From: CALCMJ01 sp964475415
Lineage (GTDB): Bacteria; Bacteroidota; Bacteroidia; Chitinophagales; Saprospiraceae
Reading direction: 5' to 3'
NCBI GenBank assembly: GCA_964475415.1
Contig: CAYYWZ010000034.1
Coordinates: 1 to 39,723 of the forward strand
Length of the DNA: 39,723 bases
In this document: piece after piece, positions 17,156 to 25,772 of the stretch
How positions within the stretch are numbered: the stretch's first letter is position 1
Layout: the number at the start of each line of letters is the position of its first letter
The notes under the pieces: model-generated
Seen by the model: the letters and a program-made list of their open reading frames with translations, nothing else
What the model was told of the DNA's origin: nothing
Database searches by the model: none
Position numbers and translations under genes: made by a program

Positions 17156-18253
17156 TTACACATTGAATCTGAAGTGCATGATATCGCCATCTATAACAAC
17201 ATATTCCTTGCCTTCTACACCCATTTTTCCTGCTTCTTTTACAGCTTGTTCTGAGCCTAATGATATGTAGTCATCATACTTGATTACTTCTGCACGTATA
17301 AATCCTTTCTCAAAGTCAGTGTGTATAACTCCCGCAGCCTGAGGCGCTTTAGAACCTTCAAGAACGGTCCATGCTCTCACTTCTTTTTCTCCAGCCGTAA
17401 AGTAGGTAATAAGATTCAGCAGTTTGTAAGCGGCTCTAGTTACTCTATTGACGCCGGGTTCCTCTAGGCCCATTTCGGATACAAATTCCATCTTTTCCTC
17501 TAGCGTATCAAATTCAGCAATATCTGCTTCTATTGCAGCACTGATCCTAAGAACACCTGCCCCTTCTCCTGCAATACATGCTTCGAAAGCTTTAGTAAGG
17601 TCGTTACCATCTACGACAGATGACTCGTCTACATTACATATGTATAAGATAGGTTTGTCCGTAAGTAGCATAAGTTCTCTGAAGAATGGTTCGTCTTCGA
17701 CTTCTCTAGGAAATGATCTAGCTGGATTTTCTGCTTCTAGATGCTTGATGATTTCTTCTATAAGCGCTACCTTTTTGATATCTTCTTTATTACCAGTTTT
17801 GGCCTGCTTCTTTTGTTTGTCTAGTCTTTTTTCTAAGGCATCTAAGTCCTTGAAAATAAGCTCTGTATCGATAATCATCTTATCTCTTACTGGATCGACA
17901 GAATCTTCTACGTGTACCACATTATCATCCTTAAAACATCGGACAACATGCAGAATGGCATCTACTTCTCTGATGTTAGCAAGGAATTGGTTTCCTAGTC
18001 CTTCACCTTTACTAGCACCTTTGATAAGACCTGCTATATCTACGATCTCTACAGTTGTAGGTATTGTTTTCTGAGGTTTTACAATATCCTTAAGCTGATC
18101 TAGACGCTTATCTGCAACTGTTATGATACCTACATTAGGATCTTTAGTTGCGAAGGGGTAGTTAGCTGCTAGTGCTTTAGCAGAGGTAAGTGCGTTAAAT
18201 AAGGTAGATTTTCCTACGTTAGGTAGGCCGACAATTCCACATTTTAGTGCCAT
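17156..18253 (-). CDS. ychF: Redox-regulated ribosome-associated ATPase YchF (OLA1 family)
   Basis: 365 residues, standard length. Obg-like fold: G1 motif GLPNVGKST at 8-16, G3 DIAGLIKGAS (D-x-A-G), and the G4 position reads NVDE instead of NKxD, the change that makes YchF prefer ATP over GTP. A coiled-coil insert (LEKRLDKQKKQAKTGNKED) and a C-terminal TGS domain (AWTVLEGSKAPQAAG to the end) follow. The protein binds ribosomes and acts in translation and stress responses. A good -7 box lies 22-29 bases upstream. Confidence 0.96.
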   Translation of the reverse strand: MALKCGIVGLPNVGKSTLFNALTSAKALAANYPFATKDPNVGIITVADKRLDQLKDIVKPQKTIPTTVEIVDIAGLIKGASKGEGLGNQFLANIREVDAILHVVRCFKDDNVVHVEDSVDPVRDKMIIDTELIFKDLDALEKRLDKQKKQAKTGNKEDIKKVALIEEIIKHLEAENPARSFPREVEDEPFFRELMLLTDKPILYICNVDESSVVDGNDLTKAFEACIAGEGAGVLRISAAIEADIAEFDTLEEKMEFVSEMGLEEPGVNRVTRAAYKLLNLITYFTAGEKEVRAWTVLEGSKAPQAAGVIHTDFEKGFIRAEVIKYDDYISLGSEQAVKEAGKMGVEGKEYVVIDGDIMHFRFNV

Positions 18254-18274
18254 GATTTTCTATTTTTCAGGCGG

Positions 18275-18282
18275 CAAAGATA
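18275..18282 (-). promoter_or_regulatory. Likely promoter -7 box of ychF
   Basis: On the minus strand the sequence reads TATCTTTG, an exact match to the Bacteroidota -7 consensus TAnnTTTG, ending 22 bases before the ychF ATG. No clear -33 TTTG is seen at the expected distance. Confidence 0.5.
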
Positions 18283-18349
18283 ACTTTTCTCTAGTATAAT
18301 AATCAGATACCACTAAGTATTATGTCAATCTTGAGTAAGAATCAGAAGA

Positions 18350-18769
18350 TTAGCTATCGTCCTCATCATCGAAAAAATCAAAGTATTGTTCCACCTTATA
18401 GTCTTCGATTTCTCTTCGTTCTTTTTTGGTTGGTCTTCCTGCTCCTTTCAGTCTCTGCTCAGCAGCAGCTTTTCCTACAAACCAACTCTTATACTTATCT
18501 AATTCAGCTTGTGGCGTTAGATTATCATAACAAGGTGCGGCTAAGGTGGCTGAGACTCTGGACTTGAGAATATCTTTAACTATAAACTGTAGGTTAAATC
18601 CATTTTTTTTCACTTCTATAGCTTCTCCTATGGTAATAAGGTAGGAAGGCTTTAGGTTTTTTTCTCCGATCTTTACTCTACCTGATTTGCATGCAGCAGT
18701 AGCTTGAGTTCTAGACTTATAGATTCTAACGGTCCAAAGCCACTTGTCAATGCGTATTTTTTTAGTCAC
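18350..18769 (-). CDS. hslR: RNA-binding S4 domain protein, Hsp15/HslR type
   Basis: 139 residues. An S4 RNA-binding domain fills the N-terminal half: IRIDKWLWTVRIYKSRTQAT, then CKSGRVKIGEKNLKPSYL. A basic then acidic tail follows (GAGRPTKKERREIEDY, then FDFFDDEDD). Hsp15 binds free 50S subunits carrying a nascent chain and helps rescue them. The start is GTG at 18769, 6 bases after the stop of the PPK2-type gene, so the two are likely one transcript. Confidence 0.87.
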   Translation of the reverse strand: MTKKIRIDKWLWTVRIYKSRTQATAACKSGRVKIGEKNLKPSYLITIGEAIEVKKNGFNLQFIVKDILKSRVSATLAAPCYDNLTPQAELDKYKSWFVGKAAAEQRLKGAGRPTKKERREIEDYKVEQYFDFFDDEDDS

Positions 18770-18775
18770 GATGGC

Positions 18776-19549
18776 TTAGATATTTTTATAACTAGGATCA
18801 GAGAAGTCTGGCTTTTCTTCTAAGACAGGTAACTTTAGATCCATCTTATTAAGCGCCTCTAGGACTTTCTCCGCAATAAAGTAATTTCTATACCATCTTT
18901 GATCCACAGGTGCAATGATCCAGGGTACAGAACATCTATTGATAGCATCTTCATAGCAAAACATATACTTATCCCATAATTTTCTCTCTTCCCAGTCACC
19001 GCTGTTATGCTTGTAATTTCTTTCAGGATCTTCTATACGCTCCGTAAGTTTTTCATACTGTCTTTCTTTCGATAGGTGCATGTAAAATTTAAGAATCGTC
19101 GTGTTATTATCGTACTGTAGTAATTCTTCGAAGGCATTGATAGATTCTATTCTTTTTATTGCTTTTTCCTCACTTATCCACCCGTGAACTCTTTGTATCA
19201 AGACATCCTCATAATGAGAACGAATAAATATTTTAACCTCTCCTTTTCTAGGAGCTTCTTTATGGATTCTCCATAGGAAATCATGAGCAAATTCTTCTTC
19301 AGTAGGTTTTTTAAATCCCTTAGTATTGACATGAGATTGTGAGCAACCTGCAAATACCCTTTTTGTAGCACCATCTTTTCCACTTGAGTCCATTCCCTGG
19401 AAAACAATTAGTAAGCTATGTTTTTTCTGAGCATTTAGAATAGCTACTTTCTTACCGATTTCAGCAACTATTTTTCTTCTCTTTTTATCTGTTTCATCTT
19501 TGTCAAAAGATTTTGGAGCACTTGTAGGGTAGTCACTTAGTTTTATCAT
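18776..19549 (-). CDS. PPK2-family polyphosphate kinase (polyphosphate:nucleotide phosphotransferase)
   Basis: 257 residues, single PPK2 domain. Walker A GMDSSGKDG is at 52-60, a Walker B-type segment IFIRSHYEDVLIQRVH follows, and the lid module reads DPERNYKHNSGDWEER. These enzymes move phosphate from polyphosphate to nucleotides; the lid and short N-terminus resemble class III members able to phosphorylate both AMP and ADP, but the class is inferred. Cytoplasmic. Upstream of hslR in the same direction. Bases 19550-19699 hold nothing recognised. Confidence 0.9.
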   Translation of the reverse strand: MIKLSDYPTSAPKSFDKDETDKKRRKIVAEIGKKVAILNAQKKHSLLIVFQGMDSSGKDGATKRVFAGCSQSHVNTKGFKKPTEEEFAHDFLWRIHKEAPRKGEVKIFIRSHYEDVLIQRVHGWISEEKAIKRIESINAFEELLQYDNNTTILKFYMHLSKERQYEKLTERIEDPERNYKHNSGDWEERKLWDKYMFCYEDAINRCSVPWIIAPVDQRWYRNYFIAEKVLEALNKMDLKLPVLEEKPDFSDPSYKNI

Positions 19550-19699
19550 GATAGTTTTTGTCTTGTTGATATTGAAAGATAAAAAATAGAATTATAGGAA
19601 TTACAATATAGTTTAGAGATTTTGAAAGACTAAGGTATGTCCTTCCTAATTCGGTATCTAAAATGGCAGTATAGATTACTGTAGGATATTTTATGGAAG

Positions 19700-20623
19700 C
19701 TATCCTCTCATCTTTTTTCGCTTAACAAGATAGGTTTCTAGAACAGGGTAGAAGCCCTTGTTGATATCTGTTTCGATATAGTCTATCTTATATTGTAAGC
19801 ATTTCATTTTTAGCGCTTCTCGTCGAGATACAACTTTTTCTTTGTAAAGTTCTTTGATCTGATTAGACTGTAGTTTTATTTCTTCTCCGCTTTCCATATC
19901 TACGAAAAGATACGGTCTATTCTCAAACTCGAAATTCATCTCTAATTTTTCATCCATTACATGAAATAGAATAACCTCATGCTTGTTATATTTAAGATGT
20001 TGTAAGGCTGAGAACATAGCTTCTTGGTCATCAGTTTGTTCGAACATATCACTGAAGATAACCACTAGAGATCTCTTGTGCACTCTATCCGCAACAGCAT
20101 GTAATGCCGCAGCTGCAGAAGTAGTTTTTTTCATCTGCTTCTCATGGATCAGCTTTTCTAGATAAGTAAGCATCAGTCTGTAATGAGAAGTATTTGTTTT
20201 TGTATGTGTGTGAATCTTTAGTTCCTCTTCGAATAAGCTGAGACCGTAAGCATCTCTTTGTTTTTTTAGGAGGTTCATAAGTGATGCTGCAGCAAGCGCT
20301 GAAAATTCTAGTTTGTTCAGTTCTCCCTCTTTTCTATCTTCAGGAAAATACATAGAAGAGGAGGTGTCGATAACTATCTGACATCTAAGGTTAGTTTCTT
20401 CTTCATATCTTTTGACGAATAGCTTTTCTGTTCTTGCGTATACCTTCCAGTCTATGTTCTTAGTGGATTCTCCCTGGTTGTAAATTCTATGTTCAGCAAA
20501 CTCAACAGAAAAACCATGGAAGGGCGACTTGTGCAGTCCTATAATAAATCCCTCCACTACCTGTTTTGCCAATAACTCTATATTCTCTATCTTCTTTAAA
20601 TCATATTTGCCAAAAAACTCCAT
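19700..20623 (-). CDS. DUF58 domain protein (vWA-like, MoxR-associated)
   Basis: The DUF58 signature NIDWKVYARTEKLFVKRYEEE-like region is present (residues about 62-82), followed by a vWA-type metal site DTSSSMYF and a C-terminal Rossmann-like domain. DUF58 proteins usually sit beside a MoxR ATPase and BatA/BatB genes; none are adjacent here. The open frame can start at TTG 20644, but ATG 20623 is preferred because a -7-like box (20642-20649) overlaps the TTG, so a transcript would probably begin downstream of it. Length is 307 residues from ATG 20623. Confidence 0.82.
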   Translation of the reverse strand: MEFFGKYDLKKIENIELLAKQVVEGFIIGLHKSPFHGFSVEFAEHRIYNQGESTKNIDWKVYARTEKLFVKRYEEETNLRCQIVIDTSSSMYFPEDRKEGELNKLEFSALAAASLMNLLKKQRDAYGLSLFEEELKIHTHTKTNTSHYRLMLTYLEKLIHEKQMKKTTSAAAALHAVADRVHKRSLVVIFSDMFEQTDDQEAMFSALQHLKYNKHEVILFHVMDEKLEMNFEFENRPYLFVDMESGEEIKLQSNQIKELYKEKVVSRREALKMKCLQYKIDYIETDINKGFYPVLETYLVKRKKMRG

Positions 20624-20641
20624 ACGTAGATTTGCTTTGTC

Positions 20642-20649
20642 CAAAAGTA
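20642..20649 (-). promoter_or_regulatory. Likely promoter -7 box of the DUF58 gene
   Basis: On the minus strand the sequence is TACTTTTG, matching TAnnTTTG. It ends 18 bases before ATG 20623 and overlaps the alternative TTG start, which decides for the ATG. Confidence 0.4.
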
Positions 20650-20764
20650 ATAAATTATAAACGCAGGAAGAGGGGAGTATGATGTATTTAAATAGTAAAA
20701 TTTAATTATTTATGCTTATATTAGGTTAGCAAAATCATTTTTTAAACATTTAAAAACATTAGTT

Positions 20765-21024
<260 letters not shown>

Positions 21025-21032
21025 AAAAAAAT

Positions 21033-21066
21033 TAGAGAAGCTATAATTAGTTTTGCAGCTTCTCTA
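21033..21066 (+). terminator. Hairpin between unit 1 small gene and long gene
   Basis: 10-bp perfect stem TAGAGAAGCT / AGCTTCTCTA with a 14-base loop, preceded by a run of A and followed by TTTAAATTG. It lies 8 bases after the small gene stop and 16 before the long gene ATG. It could end or attenuate transcription from the small gene; the T-tail is short on the plus strand. A comparable hairpin is present in unit 3. Confidence 0.5.
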
Positions 21067-21082
21067 TTTAAATTGATCTAAT

Positions 21083-22792
21083 ATGAAATGTGAGATAAAA
21101 GTTTTATGGACAATATTTATTATTATAATCATTATTGGACATTGTAAGGCAAATTTATCTGTTGATACGATTCCGGCTCCCCCAGAAGAACTAATATTTA
21201 AAGATCAAATAGAAGTTGAGTGGGTTAATTTTACTGTAGATAGTTTTTATTTTCCTACTATTGATACTATTCGCACTCAATACAATGAACGGTATGTTAG
21301 ATCGATAGAATCTAATGGAGACTTTATTTATTTATTAGAAACTACAATTTATTGTAGACCGGGTATCGACCCAGATGGTTTTATACTCAGAAAATTAGAT
21401 AAATATACAGGTAAGGAAATATGGGCTTATCATAATACTTTTTTTTCTGGTAATGAAAACCATGAGTCATTTCAAACTCAAGCGATTATGAAGTTTGAAG
21501 GGAATAGTATTTTCTTGCAGGGTTTGAGACAGTCTCCATTTATAGATAATGACTTTCCTTATTGGCATATTTTTCCAGTTAATTCTAATCCTATTGTTTA
21601 TGAAATATCTGATCTGACTGGAGAATTAGTAAATGAAATAGTTGGAAATGATACAACTGCGATAGATCTGAAAGTAAACTACAAATTTGGATTCCAAAAC
21701 CTTGTAAAGAACAATGATCAATACTATTATATTTATGGTGGGCCAAATAAAAAAGAGGAAGGAGTTATGATCTTACCACTTGATGATTCACTAGAAATTA
21801 TTGACACTTCAGTTTTCGAACAGGTATTGATAGAAGGCCCTGTAAATGTTCCTTGGGCTAACATCAAGCCGATGCAAATAAGGTCATTAGGAGGGAATAG
21901 ATTTGCTTTCCTATATTCTTATGTGAAAGATTGGGGCAATATATTTGAAGATGATCATCTGATACAATTAGCTATTGTAGATCTATCAGATGCTAAAGCA
22001 CCTATCGTTATTAAAAGACTTGATCTAAACCAATACCTGTATCAAGATTATCATGTAGATGAAATATTCATTAATGAAATAAATGGAGATATTCTAGTCC
22101 AAAAAGAATATTCTTCTGGAGTTTCAGAACAATATTGGTTACTATGGATCACTAGGGATGGTGAGGTTAAATCATTTATTCCAAGAGTAAGTACAGAAGA
22201 CAAATTTTACAAAAATGGCTTTTTTGCTGTTCATGTAAACGCATTAGAGATGATAGGTTATGCAACTCGAAATGGGCATCAATTTATTGATATTTTAAAA
22301 TTCAATCAAGGTGATTCTACATTACAAGTATTAAGCACTATAGAAATGAAGAAAGAGTCAGAGAGACTTGTTGTTTTTAGTGGGAAAATAATAGATGATA
22401 TGCTTATTCTTGGAGGATGGTTTGCAAGCATTTTAGGTAGTACGCCAGAATCTAATCAAGCTAGATTCGTATTTAATTTAGGAATAGACCTGGACAAACT
22501 AGGCATAGACCTCTCCGTATCTACAGAAGAACCTGAATCTTTAGCAGAAGGGCCTCTCCTTTTTCCAAATCCTTCTGATGGTATTTTCTATATCAGAAAT
22601 TTTGATGCTTATAAATTTGCTTATTGTAAAATTACGAATGCGCAAGGACAACTAATTGCTTTGTTTCGGCGAGAAGAGATACATAATGAGAATATTGACA
22701 TTAGTCATCTAGATTCAGGAAATTATTTTATAAATTTCTATGATGAAAGAGATGTGCAATTATACAATGTAGTCAGATGTAGTAAAATTTAA
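21083..22792 (+). CDS. Unit 1 exported T9SS protein of unknown function
   Basis: 569 residues. An N-terminal membrane/signal segment with a run of isoleucines (VLWTIFIIIIIIGHC) is followed by a family-specific opening: EWVNFTVDSFYFPTIDTIR and YNERYVRS. Next is the block PGIDPDGFILRKLDKYTGKE, whose D-x-x-T-G-K/E-x-x-W-A end looks like one blade of a PQQ-type propeller. Other shared blocks are YGGPNKKEEGV, SYVKDWGNIFEDDHL, AIVDLSD and LILGGW. From residue 493 a T9SS type A sorting domain begins (LFPNPSDGIFYIRN, then KITNAQGQLIA and SGNYFINFYD). It should be moved across the outer membrane and fixed to or released from the surface. No enzyme motif is seen. Paralogues follow at 23727 and 25773. 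Confidence 0.82.
   Translation: MKCEIKVLWTIFIIIIIIGHCKANLSVDTIPAPPEELIFKDQIEVEWVNFTVDSFYFPTIDTIRTQYNERYVRSIESNGDFIYLLETTIYCRPGIDPDGFILRKLDKYTGKEIWAYHNTFFSGNENHESFQTQAIMKFEGNSIFLQGLRQSPFIDNDFPYWHIFPVNSNPIVYEISDLTGELVNEIVGNDTTAIDLKVNYKFGFQNLVKNNDQYYYIYGGPNKKEEGVMILPLDDSLEIIDTSVFEQVLIEGPVNVPWANIKPMQIRSLGGNRFAFLYSYVKDWGNIFEDDHLIQLAIVDLSDAKAPIVIKRLDLNQYLYQDYHVDEIFINEINGDILVQKEYSSGVSEQYWLLWITRDGEVKSFIPRVSTEDKFYKNGFFAVHVNALEMIGYATRNGHQFIDILKFNQGDSTLQVLSTIEMKKESERLVVFSGKIIDDMLILGGWFASILGSTPESNQARFVFNLGIDLDKLGIDLSVSTEEPESLAEGPLLFPNPSDGIFYIRNFDAYKFAYCKITNAQGQLIALFRREEIHNENIDISHLDSGNYFINFYDERDVQLYNVVRCSKI
22493..22746 (+). repeat. Near-identical 254-base block, copy in long gene 1
   Basis: This block covers the linker and sorting domain of the unit 1 long gene. 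Compared by eye with 25137-25390 it shows about 18 differences and no gaps, roughly 93 percent identity, while the proteins differ far more upstream. Confidence 0.85.
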
Positions 22793-22847
22793 TTACTGAA
22801 ATCGTGCTTACATTTTAGATATTTTATTATCATTAAAATCATTAGTT

Positions 22848-23679
22848 ATGAAATCATTTAAAAATTTTAAAACCCAAAATTTTCTAAAACTTTCATGTTT
22901 ATTTATTATAACTTTATCTTGTTTCCATGCATGTAATAAATGAAGAAAATAATTTAAATTATTTAACTTCTTTTAATCCGGATATAGGAGATAGTTGCTT
23001 CGAAATAGCTTTATCAAATACCTGTGATTATTTTCCTGCCACGAGAGATATATTAATTTCAACTTACCCAAATTGTACATTTCAAGTTGAGTTTTCAATA
23101 TCATTTTGTAACCTCACGACGAGTGGATTTACAATATTTATTGATGATTTTGAGATTCTTGACCATAACTGCCCAGAGTATGATCAGGATTTATTGGATG
23201 CTGAACTTAATAATTCTTTAGAGGTATTTGTCATTGAATTTAATAAAGAAATGTATACAGCTATAGAAAGAAATGTAATAGAAAATGGAGATTTTACTGG
23301 TTTTGCTTGTGGGGAATTAGAGATATTAAATGTTAACTTTATTCTAAATGGTTGCGTGAAATATTGTCTTGTGCCAATAGAGGCTCCTCATCAGGGAGGA
23401 GGAAATGGATTTACTTTATCTGATGAAACTCAGAATAGACAACGTAAAGATGGGAAATATGTATTGCGTCAAGTCAAGTGTGGATCTTCATGTTGTAAAA
23501 GATCTACGATTGCTTGCTTCGATGAAGTAAACATGGAGTGGGATTATTCAGAACCAGTTTTCAGTGCTCTGGATGATTTTCCAGATCCTAGTGAATGTGA
23601 TAACGATCCTGGCTCTTGTGCTGCAGGATCAATAGGAAGTACCATATGCTTACAAACTTGTGATGAGTATATGGAATAG
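22848..23679 (+). pseudogene. Unit 2 small cysteine-rich exported protein gene with a 4-base frameshift
   Basis: ATG at 22848 opens a signal-peptide frame (MKSFKNFKTQNFLKLSCLFI, then ITLSCFHACNK) that stops at TGA 22941. The mature part, to TAG 23679, is in the +1 frame. The junction contains CATGCATG at 22926-22933; with one CATG the gene reads through as a 275-residue precursor. The mature protein has about 16 cysteines (pairs such as CVKYC and CGSSCC), a C-terminal block WDYSEP...ECDNDPGSC...GSTICLQTCDEYME shared with units 1 and 3, and no family I recognise. An even number of cysteines and export signal suggest a disulfide-bonded secreted or lipid-anchored protein. As it stands, an internal ATG at 22927 would give a product without signal peptide. 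A sequencing error cannot be excluded. Confidence 0.65.
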
Positions 23680-23726
23680 AAATTTATATTTCTCTTGAAA
23701 GTCATCCTATAATATGAATTAAAATA

Positions 23727-25436
23727 ATGGTTATATCAAAGTACCTTACATATTTACTAATATTTTTTTCAACTATTTGCTCAAATGGTTTAATAGGTCA
23801 AGAGGATGTTACTCCTCCTGAATCTTTATTATTCAAAAATGTACAGCCAGAATGGGTAAATTTTCCAATAGATAGTTTTTATTATCCAACTATGGATAGT
23901 TTAAGGACAGCTTATAATAGTCGTGCAGTGCGGGCTGTTAAAGAATTTGGTGAAGATATATATATACTGGAGATGACAAATGATCTTCCTCCTGGAATAG
24001 ATCCTGATGGTTACATATTAAGAAAGATAGATAAACAAACAGGAGAACAGTTGTGGGCATCTATTAATACACTTTATTCGGGTAATCTACATCATGAGTC
24101 TTATCACTGGCAATCTATTTTGTCCATTGATGAAAACATCATAAACCTTCAGGGACTACGACAAGTACCCTATATTGACAATGATTTTCCTCTATGGTAC
24201 CTAAGTCCAGTCAACGCAAATCCGATTGTAAATATAATATCTACTAAATCGGGTGAACTTGTAAATCAATATGTATCATCTGATACTACAGAAATGGATC
24301 TCAAACGAAACTATACTTTTGCTGCACAGAGTACTTTCAATGTAGATTCTACTTATTTTTATATTTATGGAGGACCTAACAGAAAAGAAGATGGGGTTCT
24401 TGTTTTAGAGTTGGATCAGAATTTTGACTTTGTAGATACGTCTGTATATAGCCAGATCAAAATCGAAGGACCTACGGAATATCTAAGTGGTAATGTCAAG
24501 CCCTATCGGCTGACCCCATTAGGGGATAATTTATTTGCAATTACTTATATATATGTCAAAGATTGGGGGAATATAATTGGTGATGATCATCTAGTGCAAA
24601 TTGCAATAGTAGATTTATCTGATCCAAGCACTCCTGATGTGCTTAGCAGGACTAATCTCAACGAATATTTGCTATACGATTATCATTTGAATGGCTTTAG
24701 ACCGGAGGAAATCAACGGTCAGTTTTTAATTCAGAAGACTACCTATGATGGACAGATAGATCAAAGTTGGATGATATGGATAGATAGATTAGGAGAGGTA
24801 GTTACTTATATCCCGAAATTGAGCACCGAGGACTATTATTATGAACATGGGTTTTTCCCATTATATGCTGATAAGAAAAAAATGATTGGGTATGCTCCTC
24901 GGAATAATTTTGAACATATTGACATATTAAGTATTGAGGAAGGTGACTCTACAGTCTTAATTTTACATACACTAGAATTAGAAAATGAAGCTTTCGCATT
25001 AGTACCTTTCGCTGGAAAGATAGTAGATAATTTTTTAGTTTTAGGTGGCTGGCTCAATACTGTTGAAGGAGATCCAAGCGAGCAATTGTATGAGATCATG
25101 AGAGGTCGATTCGGTTTTAATCTTGCCTTTGATCTCGACAAACTAGGCATAGATCTTTCCGTATCAACAGAAGAACCTGAATACCTAGCAGAAGGTCCTA
25201 TCCTTTTCCCAAATCCTTCGGATGGTATTTTCCATATCAGAAATTTTGATGCTTATAAATTTGCTTATTGTAAAATTACAAATGCGCAAGGACAACTAGT
25301 TGCTTTGTTGAAGAGAGAAGAGATACGTAATGAGAATATTGACATTAGTCATCTAGATTCAGGAAATTATTTTATAAATTTCTATGATGACAAAAACGTT
25401 CAATTGTATCAAGTAGGTAATATGAGTAAGTTATGA
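23727..25436 (+). CDS. Unit 2 exported T9SS protein of unknown function
   Basis: 569 residues, same length as unit 1. Signal peptide MVISKYLTYLLIFFSTICSN with likely cleavage near GLIGQ. Family blocks: EWVNFPIDSFYYPTMDSLR, PGIDPDGYILRKIDKQTGE, HHESYHWQS, YGGPNRKEDGVLV, YIYVKDWGNIIGDDHL, AIVDLSD, LVLGGW and LDKLGIDLSVSTEEPE. A T9SS type A sorting domain starts near residue 493 (LFPNPSDGIFHIRNF) and is almost the same as in unit 1 at the DNA level. In the body unit 2 is the outlier, and units 1 and 3 look more alike (for example WAYHNTFFSGN in both). The gene follows the small gene by 47 bases with no strong terminator between them. Confidence 0.82.
   Translation: MVISKYLTYLLIFFSTICSNGLIGQEDVTPPESLLFKNVQPEWVNFPIDSFYYPTMDSLRTAYNSRAVRAVKEFGEDIYILEMTNDLPPGIDPDGYILRKIDKQTGEQLWASINTLYSGNLHHESYHWQSILSIDENIINLQGLRQVPYIDNDFPLWYLSPVNANPIVNIISTKSGELVNQYVSSDTTEMDLKRNYTFAAQSTFNVDSTYFYIYGGPNRKEDGVLVLELDQNFDFVDTSVYSQIKIEGPTEYLSGNVKPYRLTPLGDNLFAITYIYVKDWGNIIGDDHLVQIAIVDLSDPSTPDVLSRTNLNEYLLYDYHLNGFRPEEINGQFLIQKTTYDGQIDQSWMIWIDRLGEVVTYIPKLSTEDYYYEHGFFPLYADKKKMIGYAPRNNFEHIDILSIEEGDSTVLILHTLELENEAFALVPFAGKIVDNFLVLGGWLNTVEGDPSEQLYEIMRGRFGFNLAFDLDKLGIDLSVSTEEPEYLAEGPILFPNPSDGIFHIRNFDAYKFAYCKITNAQGQLVALLKREEIRNENIDISHLDSGNYFINFYDDKNVQLYQVGNMSKL
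25137..25390 (+). repeat. Near-identical 254-base block, copy in long gene 2
   Basis: Second copy of the block at 22493-22746, in the same orientation and about 2.6 kb apart. It spans LDKLGIDLSVSTEEPE through the sorting domain. The corresponding part of long gene 3 shares only the first 20 or so bases closely. Confidence 0.85.
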
Positions 25437-25506
25437 TATGCAATCTGGCTATAATGTGATATTGCTTTCATACAAAAGTTGAAGTGCGGAGAATAAGGCT
25501 TCTTGA

Positions 25507-25722
25507 TTAACAAAACAGTGCAGATGCGGAGAGCCTTGCTGTGTTAGAAAAACAAAAGCTTGTAAAAATGCTAACGGAGAATGGGAATTTACTGAACCAG
25601 AATTTGAAACAACTAGTGGTGGAGAATTACCAGAAGCTTGTGAAAATATACCAAGTTCATGTCCAGTAGGAACAATTGGAAGTACTACATGCTTGCAAAC
25701 TTGTGAAGAACTAATGGACTAA
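25507..25722 (+). pseudogene. Unit 3 small cysteine-rich protein gene remnant (C-terminal part)
   Basis: Open from 25507 (after TGA 25504) to TAA 25722, 71 residues, with no start codon in a sensible place. It reads TKQCRCGEPCCVRKTKACKN, then GEWEFTEPEFETTSGGELPE, then ACENIPSSCPVGTIG and STTCLQTCEELMD. This matches the end of the unit 2 small protein (KCGSSCCKRSTIACF...). Upstream, the same frame can be followed back to an ATG at 25438 but only through stops at 25480 and 25504. The N-terminal ~200 residues and signal peptide are gone. Relic, placed 50 bases upstream of the third long gene. Confidence 0.65.
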
Positions 25723-25734
25723 ACAAGACAATTG

Positions 25735-25760
25735 AAGATGATGAAAATCATCTTAATTTT
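25735..25760 (+). terminator. Hairpin between unit 3 small-gene remnant and long gene
   Basis: 8-bp stem AAGATGAT / ATCATCTT with a GAAA loop, followed by AATTTT. It is 12 bases after the remnant stop and 13 before the long gene ATG, the same place as the hairpin in unit 1. Confidence 0.55.
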
Positions 25761-25772
25761 AAATTATTTAAT

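Noticed and set aside
17448..18074. 208-codon plus-strand open frame
   Set aside because: Lies wholly inside ychF on the opposite strand; composition is Ser/Leu rich and has no family pattern.
18322..18567. Plus-strand open frame with a hydrophobic stretch
   Set aside because: Overlaps the conserved hslR C-terminus on the other strand; the apparent membrane segment mirrors Glu/Lys codons.
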